Source: Methylovulum sp. | GTDB taxonomy: Bacteria > Pseudomonadota > Gammaproteobacteria > Methylococcales > Methylomonadaceae | Assembly (NCBI GenBank): GCA_016919605.1 | Contig: JACXTQ010000087.1 | Span: forward strand, 1 to 6,976 | DNA length: 6,976 nt | Direction: 5' to 3' | Shown: piece after piece, positions 1 through 4,444 of the stretch | How positions within the stretch are numbered: the first letter of the stretch is position 1 | Layout of the letters: every line of letters starts with the position of its first letter | Made by a program: the position numbers and the translations under genes | The notes under the pieces: model-generated | What the model was told of the DNA's origin: nothing | The model's database searches: none | Seen by the model: the letters and a program-made list of their open reading frames with translations, nothing else

Positions 1-47
1 ATGGCGAGTATAGCGTTAGCATCCAAAATCGTTTTATAATTCGGCAT
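1..47 (-). CDS. PIN-domain protein (VapC-like ribonuclease family), 5' fragment
   Basis: Only the first 15 codons lie in the window; the rest is beyond the left edge. They read MPNYKTILDANAILA from an ATG at 47-45. The hydrophobic strand followed by Asp-Ala-Asn (ILDAN, residues 7-11) matches the N-terminus of PIN-domain nucleases, where this first Asp binds the catalytic metal (family knowledge). An in-frame TAG stands directly before the ATG, so the start is fixed. The Shine-Dalgarno is weak (an AGGT about 9 bases upstream). The gene diverges from the fructosamine kinase with only 25 bases between the two start codons. No antitoxin gene can lie immediately upstream on this strand, so if this is a VapC toxin its partner would have to be downstream or absent. 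With 15 residues the family call is tentative; an unrelated protein with a similar start is possible. Confidence 0.45.
   Translation of the reverse strand, partial: MPNYKTILDANAILA
35..40 (+). promoter_or_regulatory. Probable -10 box for the fructosamine kinase gene
   Basis: A perfect TATAAT lies 32 bases upstream of the GTG start, inside the coding sequence of the divergent PIN-like gene. It would place the transcription start near base 47 and give a leader of about 25 nt. At 16-18 bases upstream I see no good -35 hexamer (the best is a poor AGCGTT at 12-17), so this is a candidate only. Confidence 0.35.
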
Positions 48-72
48 CTATAAGATACCTAACGGTTTTTCA

Positions 73-966
73 GTGACCTACGCCGACACCTTCACACTTA
101 TTGCCCGACAAATCAGCGCCTGTACCGGCGCTGATTTTAGCGTAGTGTACGCCCAAGCCGTAGCGGGTGGTGACATCAACGCCGCCTTCCGCTTACAAGG
201 GGCTGACCGCGCCTATTTTGTCAAACTCAACCAACCCGCCTTATTGCCCATGTTCGCCGCCGAACAGGCGGGCTTGCAAGCCTTGGCGGCGACCCAAACC
301 CTACGCATTCCCCAGCCCATTACCTGTGGTGCCAGCACCAACCACGCCTTTTTAGTGTTGGAACATATCGACTGGGGAAGGCCCAGCCCCGCCGCCAGCC
401 GCCTGTTAGGCGAGCAACTGGCGCAACTGCACCAGCAAGGCCACGCTTACTTTGGCTGGCACTGCGACAACACCATCGGCAGCACCCCACAACCCAACCC
501 CGCTTACATGAGCTGGCCCCGTTTTTGGCGCGAGCAACGCCTAGGCCACCAATTGCAATTGGCCTACGCCAACGGCTATCGTGGCCGTTTGCATACTTTA
601 GGTGAAAAGCTATGCGCCCAGTTGGACGTATTCTTTAGCGGCTACCAGCCCAGCCCCTCCTTAGTGCACGGTGACTTATGGGGCGGCAACACCGCCGTTG
701 ACCGCCACGGGCGACCCGTTATCTTCGACCCCGCCTGTTATTATGGCGACCGCGAAACCGATTTGGCGATGACCGAACTGTTCGGCGGCTTTGACCGCGA
801 CTTTTACGCCGCCTACCAAGCCACCTGGCCCTTAGATCAAGGTTTTGCCACGCGCAAAATCCTGTACAATCTCTACCATATCCTAAACCATTTCAATTTG
901 TTTGGCGGCGGCTATGCCCGGCAAGCCGAAAACATGCTGGCCGGGCTATTGGCGGACATAAAATGA
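73..966 (+). CDS. Fructosamine/ketosamine-3-kinase family protein
   Basis: Cytosolic kinase that phosphorylates the sugar moiety of glycated amines or proteins at O3, making the adduct unstable and so repairing glycation (family role; substrate here not proven). The 297 residues match the usual family length (about 285-300) and resemble E. coli YniA throughout. Visible landmarks are a glycine-rich loop GGDIN (32-36), the ATP-binding Lys in YFVK (K51), the catalytic loop HGDLWGGN (199-206, with D201 and N206), the metal-binding FDP (218-220, D219) and GDRETDLAM (225-233). The start is GTG at 73; the Shine-Dalgarno is poor, but the distance from this start to the GGDIN loop fits the family and no better start exists. 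It stands alone, divergent from the PIN-like gene and followed by a repeat-bearing gap. Its coding strand is strongly C-rich, unlike lnt on the same strand. Confidence 0.93.
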   Translation: MTYADTFTLIARQISACTGADFSVVYAQAVAGGDINAAFRLQGADRAYFVKLNQPALLPMFAAEQAGLQALAATQTLRIPQPITCGASTNHAFLVLEHIDWGRPSPAASRLLGEQLAQLHQQGHAYFGWHCDNTIGSTPQPNPAYMSWPRFWREQRLGHQLQLAYANGYRGRLHTLGEKLCAQLDVFFSGYQPSPSLVHGDLWGGNTAVDRHGRPVIFDPACYYGDRETDLAMTELFGGFDRDFYAAYQATWPLDQGFATRKILYNLYHILNHFNLFGGGYARQAENMLAGLLADIK

Positions 967-1071
967 CAGCAGGGTTTAGGGCTTGCCCATAACCGCATGG
1001 AAGCAAAGCCTGTAGGAACGTTGCAGAGTAACCCTCTTAAAGCGGGTAAGCCGAATGGTGATAAAATACAG

Positions 1072-1086
1072 CCATTAAGTTAAGGG
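1072..1086. repeat. Short CCATTAAG-type hairpin repeat, copy 1
   Basis: CCATTAAGTTAAGGG shares its first 12 bases with the copy at 2921-2935 and has the same CC-N-TTA...TAA-GG architecture as the copies at 3040-3052 and 3162-3175. The hairpin is imperfect here. Confidence 0.45.
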
Positions 1087-1117
1087 TTTATGTTTTTAAT
1101 TTCAACACTATAAAACG

Positions 1118-1195
1118 ACGTAGGTCGGGCAAGCGGTTCTGCCCGACATTTCTACACGTTAAAGTGTCGGGCAGAACCGCTTGCCCGACCTACGT
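1118..1195. repeat. REPIN: two REP palindromes in inverted orientation
   Basis: A perfect 31-bp inverted repeat (arms 1118-1148 and 1165-1195) flanks a 16-base centre. Each arm is itself a REP-like hairpin preceded by GTAG. The left copy (1120-1147) is GTAG, then GTCGGGCA, an 8-base loop AGCGGTTC, then TGCCCGAC; the right copy (1166-1193) is the same read on the other strand, ending in CTAC. A GTAG tetranucleotide next to an imperfect GC-rich hairpin is the signature recognised by RAYT (TnpA-REP) transposases, and inverted doublets are called REPINs. The element can fold as one long hairpin or two small ones, and could stabilise or end the fructosamine kinase transcript. No RAYT gene is in the window. 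Confidence 0.85.
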
Positions 1196-1243
1196 TATAT
1201 TCTATTTACAGCACCCGTCATTACGGCGTTGCGCCTTTTAACC

Positions 1244-1261
1244 GAAGCCACTGCTTCCTAC
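1244..1261 (-). repeat. Possible solitary second-type REP before sirB2
   Basis: Read on the minus strand this is GTAG followed by GAAGC, a 4-base loop AGTG, and GCTTC, so it has REP architecture with a stem sequence different from the doublet at 1118-1195. It ends 11 bases before the sirB2 start codon, so the hairpin in the mRNA would sit against the ribosome site. An 18-base match to this pattern could arise by chance. Confidence 0.35.
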
Positions 1262-1272
1262 CTGAGAATGTT

Positions 1273-1635
1273 ATGATTAAAACCATCCACCTTACCTTTA
1301 TCCTGCTGTCCGTGTTTAGCTTTGTCGGTCGGGTCATTCTGTCAGAAACCCACCCCACCCTGCTCAAACAACCTGTGTTTAAGGCCGCCCCGCACATCAT
1401 CAACACCTTGTTATTGCTCAGTGGGGTGATTTTGGTGTTCCAAGGCCAATGGCTGTCGCGTGAAACGGGGTGGCTCTTGGCGAAAGTCATAGGCTTGATA
1501 GGCTACATCGGCTTAGGTATCGTCACCCTGCGCACCCGTGGCCGCAACCGCTGGCTGGCCTTTGCCGGGGCGATGGCCTGTATCGTCTATATCGGCATCG
1601 TCGCCGTGACCAGAAAACCGTTCTTTTTCTTGTAG
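1273..1635 (+). CDS. SirB2-family inner-membrane protein
   Basis: A 120-residue integral membrane protein of the SirB2 family, named after a Salmonella gene reported to raise invasion-gene expression; its biochemical function is not established. Four hydrophobic segments are visible at about residues 5-23, 40-58, 66-86 and 94-113, covering nearly the whole protein, as in the family. The N-terminal pattern with SFVGR (16-20) and the following HPTLLKQPVFKAAPHIINT stretch, which joins the first two helices, are typical, and the length is normal. The ATG at 1273 begins the first helix at the usual position; the ribosome site is weak (CTGAGAA just upstream) and may be affected by the hairpin at 1244-1261. 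It stands alone and converges on the small minus-strand gene at 1693-1911. Confidence 0.85.
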   Translation: MIKTIHLTFILLSVFSFVGRVILSETHPTLLKQPVFKAAPHIINTLLLLSGVILVFQGQWLSRETGWLLAKVIGLIGYIGLGIVTLRTRGRNRWLAFAGAMACIVYIGIVAVTRKPFFFL

Positions 1636-1692
1636 GCGGTTGCTGGGGGTGTCGGTTGTGCGGTAAAAGCTGAAACGAAGAAACGCCATTTT

Positions 1693-1911
1693 CTAGGCTC
1701 GGCCACTTTCCCATAGGTGGCCTTCACGGATAACCGAGCAATGGTAACAACTACTCGACTTGCCATCTAGGTTGTACCACCAGTGTTTACCGCCAACCGC
1801 TTCACAGTTTTCGGCTTTCTCTGCCACGCCCAAGTTGATAATCCACCAAGGCAAATGGCTACGCAGCCAAGTGCGCCACCGATAGGGATGACCCGAATCC
1901 CAGTAGTCCAT
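1693..1911 (-). CDS. Small Trp/Cys/His-rich conserved-type protein
   Basis: A 72-residue soluble protein of unknown function. It is rich in Trp (eight residues) and has a Cys-Tyr-His-Cys motif (55-58), with a further Cys at 36 and His at 43 and 65, suggesting a small metal-binding or disulfide fold (inference). The block NCEAVGGKHWWYNLDG, then CYHC, then a GHLW tail looks like a conserved small-protein family I have no name for. The frame stays open up to a TTG at 2019, but I choose the ATG at 1911 because GAAGG stands 5 bases before it, whereas the longer version would read through a terminator-like hairpin. ATGs at 1929 and 1923 are possible alternatives; 1929 has a weak GGGAA at 9 bases. 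The overlapping plus-strand frame (1783-2100) lacks protein-like character. Confidence 0.65.
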   Translation of the reverse strand: MDYWDSGHPYRWRTWLRSHLPWWIINLGVAEKAENCEAVGGKHWWYNLDGKSSSCYHCSVIREGHLWESGRA

Positions 1912-1959
1912 AGTTACCTTCATTTTCATGATATTGCATTCCCATGGCGCGTAGACCCG

Positions 1960-2003
1960 AAAAAACGGCATGGCCGCCAGCTGGGCGGCACAATCCCAGC
2001 TGG
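1960..2003 (-). terminator. Candidate intrinsic terminator after the PPC-domain gene
   Basis: On the minus strand, 13 bases past the stop of the PPC gene, there is a 9-bp perfect hairpin (arms 2003-1995 and 1985-1977, CCAGCTGGG with its complement, 9-base loop). It is followed at once by a compact CGGC-CAT-GCCG hairpin (1976-1966) running directly into six T (1965-1960). Hairpin plus T-run is the terminator signature, though the stem next to the T-run is only 4 bp. Its position also argues against translation from the TTG at 2019. Confidence 0.45.
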
Positions 2004-2015
2004 ACAGCATTTTTA

Positions 2016-2762
2016 TCAATCTAACGGGAATGATGCGACTTGTACGCCCGATTTAGCGTTAAAAATATACTGTGTGTTGGTTTGTGTCAGGCCATCATAA
2101 ATAATAACGGCGACGTTTATATCGTTAAAACCTGCAATTGAGACAGGCTTTAATGACAGGCCATCAGGCAATGGAATGATATTGATAACATCACCCGTAC
2201 TGCCATCCCTGATTTCAATCTGGCTGCTGGCATCCGCCAAAATACGCAAAATAGCGAGGTCTTTTTTAGTGTTTTTGTTCAAATCCACCAAGCCTACCGA
2301 ACCCACAATGCTGGGGGTGACAGAAACTTTTGCGCTAACAGATAATGTATAATTTATTGGCTCAACGTTGGGTGCATACGCACTGTAACAATAGATATAA
2401 AAAACACCCGCCCCTAAGCTTTGAGTAAAGCTCGACACGGTGGTATCAAATGCGTTAATTGTCCCGTGACGAAGTTGTCTACCCGTACCATCAATCAAAT
2501 AAAAATAGCTTACAGAGCTATTGCCTACTTTGTTACGAAAGCTCACCGTTACATTGGTGCTTGATTCGGTTAGGGTAAAGTGATAATAATCGTGACGGCC
2601 ATTGCTATCTATTGTAAAGGTGCCATCCAATACATCATTAACGGATAAGGTATTGGATTGTGAGCGACTGTCATTAGGCTCGCTTTCAACACCTGCATTT
2701 ACAGTTAATGGCACACCTAACAGCGTAGCGGAAAGTAATAACTGCGCGATAATTTTGTTCAT
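2016..2762 (-). CDS. Secreted PPC-domain protein with FG-GAP-like C-terminal repeats
   Basis: Predicted exported protein of 248 residues; no enzymatic motif seen. Residues 1-23 form a Sec signal peptide (basic start, hydrophobic LLLSATLLGVPLT, cleavage after VNA). Residues about 25-145 resemble a bacterial pre-peptidase C-terminal (PPC) beta-sandwich: ESEPNDSRSQSNTLSVND, then DGTF, then DYYHFTL, ending in NYTLSVS. Residues 150-248 look like two short beta-propeller-type repeats: VDLNKNTKKDLAIL (159-172) resembles the Ca-binding D-x-N-x-N loop of FG-GAP/VCBS repeats, and AGFNDINVAVIIYDG (210-224) is a degenerate second copy. Real propellers have more repeats, so this is a short or decayed member. 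The ATG at 2762 is chosen over a GTG at 2780 because AAGGAT lies 6-7 bases upstream of it and the signal peptide then starts properly. PPC domains usually help secretion or surface binding (family knowledge). Confidence 0.72.
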   Translation of the reverse strand: MNKIIAQLLLSATLLGVPLTVNAGVESEPNDSRSQSNTLSVNDVLDGTFTIDSNGRHDYYHFTLTESSTNVTVSFRNKVGNSSVSYFYLIDGTGRQLRHGTINAFDTTVSSFTQSLGAGVFYIYCYSAYAPNVEPINYTLSVSAKVSVTPSIVGSVGLVDLNKNTKKDLAILRILADASSQIEIRDGSTGDVINIIPLPDGLSLKPVSIAGFNDINVAVIIYDGLTQTNTQYIFNAKSGVQVASFPLD

Positions 2763-2920
2763 GATAATATCCTTGCCCACTTAATTTTTAAGAGCCGAGC
2801 TTTTTCAAAGCGGGATAAGTGAAAAGCCTAACGTATTTTTCCTAATGGTGTTCGTTTTATTGAATGTTTGCTATTTTCTGTTTTAGCCTATTGCCCTACG
2901 GAGTGTGCCTTACCGCGTTG

Positions 2921-2935
2921 CCATTAAGTTAATGG
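2921..2935. repeat. Short CCATTAAG-type hairpin repeat, copy 2
   Basis: CCATTA-AGT-TAATGG is a perfect 6-bp stem with a 3-base loop. It is preceded by TGTGCCTTACCGCGTT (2904-2919), which recurs with 14 of 16 identical bases at 3121-3136, showing that a larger unit was duplicated. Confidence 0.55.
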
Positions 2936-2974
2936 ATTATTTTTAAAAATCAGACTGTTAATACATACACACTC

Positions 2975-2999
2975 CGTTCCCACACGCTGTGCGGGAACG
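2975..2999. repeat. Palindromic CGTTCCCACAC repeat
   Basis: An 11-bp stem with one A-C mismatch (CGTTCCCACAC at 2975-2985 against GTGCGGGAACG at 2989-2999) and a GCT loop. Its right half, GCTGTGCGGGAACGAGAA, recurs in decayed form as GCTGTGTGGGAACAAGAA at 3101-3118, and more distantly near 3187-3200. Elements of the GTTCCCACGC type are common dispersed palindromes in several bacterial groups (recollection). Confidence 0.6.
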
Positions 3000-3039
3000 A
3001 GAACGTCTCTTTTATCTTGTTAAAATTACAGGCACAAAT

Positions 3040-3052
3040 CCTTAGCTTAAGG
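3040..3052. repeat. Short CCTTAGCTTAAGG hairpin repeat, copy 3
   Basis: A 5-bp stem CCTTA/TAAGG with loop GCT. The surrounding 19 bases (3039-3057) match 3161-3179 at 16 positions. Confidence 0.45.
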
Positions 3053-3161
3053 ACAGTCACTTATACCCTTTGCGCCCTGTGGGTGGGTGTGTGGGTACTC
3101 GCTGTGTGGGAACAAGAAAATGCGCCTTACTGCGTTATATTATTGAAATAACAACCATATT

Positions 3162-3175
3162 CCTTAGCTTAATGG
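3162..3175. repeat. Short CCTTAGCTTAATGG repeat, copy 4
   Basis: It shares TCCTTAGCTTAA with copy 3 and TTAATGG with copy 2, so it links the family. It lies 28 bases past the stop codon of the LamG-like gene, on that gene's downstream side. Confidence 0.45.
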
Positions 3176-3203
3176 TAGTGATGCGGTACGCGGGAACGGG
3201 TAA

Positions 3204-4106
3204 TTAATATTTTTTACCTCTAATAGTTACACTAATATCTTCACCTGATTTAACAACTAACCCCGCTTTTTCACAATCATAGTTTATTGTTTGATTTTGT
3301 GAGATGGTAATGCTTTGAGCGGTGGTATTATTTGTGCACCGAATGGAATAAGGAGGTTTTGCCCATGAAATCGTACCTTTCACTGGTGCTGGATAAAGCT
3401 TCCAGTCTTTTGAAGCATTTGATACCCTAAAGGTGTCAACAACACCTTCAAATCCGCCATCATATTGATTGTTATACCAATATCCAGGCACTGATTCACC
3501 CAGTGTGGGAATGTCAATTGCCGAGGTGTGATTGCCGCCCGCCCCTAATAGCTGGGTATTTTGCGCATTTGAAGCGACTTCTTTCCCATTAAGGGCAATG
3601 GCTTGCCCTCCCTTGCCGAAACTAAAGCCAATGGTGTTCCATTGGCCAAAACGGAACGAAGTACCTTTTGCAGCCAATGTCTGGGCGGGAGTGGCGCCAT
3701 ATTTTGAGGTTGCCAAATTAATAGAGATGTCACCATTATTACAGGCATAAAACCATGCACTGCCAGGATAAAACACATCCCCACCTTGGACATCAGTCGT
3801 AAATATCAACGCGCATTGGTTATTTGTTGAAAGCTGATAGTTATTGTAAGAATAAGCGGAATCTATTTTGATGCTGGTTTCAATGGTTCCTGAGGTTGGC
3901 ATTCCTTGAGAATAGGGATATTGCACTCTACTTTCAGACGTTCTTGTGAATCTTGCCCCTTTCCCGGTTGGCGTGTTTTCATATGTCAATCCGTAAGGGA
4001 TTCCAGAACTGACCGAACCGTTAAAGCCTTCAAGCCATATTTCAGTCGCACTAGCCGCTACAGGCATTAATACCATAATTAACAGTGATTTCTTTAATAA
4101 CTGCAT
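3204..4106 (-). CDS. Secreted LamG/concanavalin-like protein
   Basis: Predicted exported protein of 300 residues; ligand unknown. Residues 1-20 are a signal peptide (KK, hydrophobic SLLIMVLMPVA, cleavage after ASA). Residues about 21-240 read as a LamG/concanavalin-type beta sandwich: GTIETSIKID (73-82), GQWNTIGFSFGKGGQAIALNGKEV (154-177, the common 'W..v.v.....v.lyvdG' pattern) and GFEGVVDTFRVSN (218-230, the usual closing strand). C98 and C122 may pair. Residues 245-300 form a separate short C-terminal module with C257 and C278 and an ending VKSGEDISVTIRGKKY, perhaps a small disulfide-linked sandwich. The start is supported by AGGAAG five bases before the ATG at 4106. It is same-strand with the PPC gene but 441 bases from it, so probably transcribed separately. 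The gene is visibly more AT-rich than lnt or the kinase. The fold call is from pattern only. Confidence 0.65.
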   Translation of the reverse strand: MQLLKKSLLIMVLMPVAASATEIWLEGFNGSVSSGIPYGLTYENTPTGKGARFTRTSESRVQYPYSQGMPTSGTIETSIKIDSAYSYNNYQLSTNNQCALIFTTDVQGGDVFYPGSAWFYACNNGDISINLATSKYGATPAQTLAAKGTSFRFGQWNTIGFSFGKGGQAIALNGKEVASNAQNTQLLGAGGNHTSAIDIPTLGESVPGYWYNNQYDGGFEGVVDTFRVSNASKDWKLYPAPVKGTISWAKPPYSIRCTNNTTAQSITISQNQTINYDCEKAGLVVKSGEDISVTIRGKKY

Positions 4107-4144
4107 TTTTACTTCCTATTTAATTGAACAAACCTAAGCTGATT

Positions 4145-4164
4145 AGATACCTTTTTAGGTATCT
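4145..4164. promoter_or_regulatory. Perfect 8-bp dyad upstream of the LamG-like gene
   Basis: AGATACCT and AGGTATCT are separated by four T on the plus strand. It lies 39 bases upstream of the start codon of the gene at 3204-4106, so it would be in the leader RNA or near the promoter. It could be an operator or an mRNA hairpin; on the minus strand no T-run follows, so it is not a standard terminator. Confidence 0.35.
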
Positions 4165-4286
4165 TAGAAGTTTCAAAAATCAGTGTATATCGATCGCTTA
4201 CACGTTTTTTTGAATCGGAAACATAACAGATTAATCTTATGGCAACAACCGTTTTATAGTTATGCCGCATAAGAAACTTAACCCTT

Positions 4287-4300
4287 GTGTTAACTAACAC
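4287..4300. promoter_or_regulatory. 14-base dyad GTGTTA-N2-TAACAC-like site
   Basis: GTGTTAACTAACAC reads as GTGTTA and TAACAC around a 2-base centre. It lies midway between the two divergent genes and could be a regulator binding site. There is no second copy in the window to support this. Confidence 0.2.
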
Positions 4301-4378
4301 TCAAGCTTTGCTGTTGATTGGTGTCTTCCATTGACAGGCTAGGTTAAGCTACAGTTTTCATCCCAGAAAACCCCCACC

Positions 4379-4407
4379 CTAACAGCAAAATCCCCCCATC
4401 TTATGCT
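4379..4407 (+). promoter_or_regulatory. Candidate lnt promoter
   Basis: CTAACA (4379-4384, 4 of 6 with the -35 consensus), a 17-base spacer and TATGCT (4402-4407, 4 of 6 with the -10 consensus). This places transcription start near 4414, about 31 bases before the lnt ATG. The spacer contains a run of six C. Confidence 0.35.
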
Positions 4408-4444
4408 AAAGTAAGGGTTAAGCGTTCACCATCACACCTTACCC

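Larger units (their letters stand above)
967..1272. other. 306-base intergenic region with repeats
   Basis: No coding sequence is evident. It holds a CCATTAAG-type short repeat (1072-1086), a REP doublet (1118-1195) and a possible second-type REP (1244-1261) just before sirB2. I see no convincing U-tract terminator for the upstream gene; the REP doublet could serve as a 3' structure. Confidence 0.7.
2763..3203. other. 441-base intergenic region, AT-rich with degenerate hairpin repeats
   Basis: No coding sequence is evident on either strand. The part near 2763-2880 must hold the promoter of the PPC gene, but I see no clear -35/-10 pair. The remainder (about 2900-3200) is filled with degenerate copies of three short motifs: CCATTAAG-type hairpins, a GCCTTACYGCGTT motif (2904-2919 and 3121-3136), and TGYGGGAAC half-sites (2989-2998, 3104-3113 and a weaker one near 3190). 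Confidence 0.65.
4107..4444. other. 338-base divergent promoter region
   Basis: No credible gene; a 63-codon minus-strand frame (4109-4300) starting at GTG has no ribosome site and no protein-like features. The region must carry the promoters of the LamG-like gene (leftward) and lnt (rightward). It contains an 8-bp hairpin at 4145-4164, a 14-base dyad at 4287-4300, a TTGACA at 4331-4336 without a matching -10, and C-runs at 4371-4375 and 4392-4397. Confidence 0.6.

Noticed and set aside
1..39. Plus-strand 12-codon frame starting with ATG at base 1
   Set aside because: It is short, and the opposite strand gives a convincing PIN-type start over the same bases.
53..60. AGATACCT also found at 4145-4152, possible shared operator
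   Set aside because: Only 8 bases match and the first copy lacks the inverted partner, so chance is likely.
1783..2100. Plus-strand 105-codon frame
   Set aside because: It overlaps the small CYHC gene and the end of the PPC gene, has no ribosome site and no protein-like pattern.
2900..3200. CRISPR-like array
   Set aside because: Repeats are too short, degenerate and irregularly spaced, and no cas genes are present.
4109..4300. Minus-strand 63-codon frame upstream of the LamG-like gene
   Set aside because: GTG start without a Shine-Dalgarno, unremarkable composition, and it covers the region that must hold the promoter.
4331..4336. Perfect TTGACA as lnt -35 box
   Set aside because: No -10-like hexamer lies 16-18 bases downstream (GTTTTC there).
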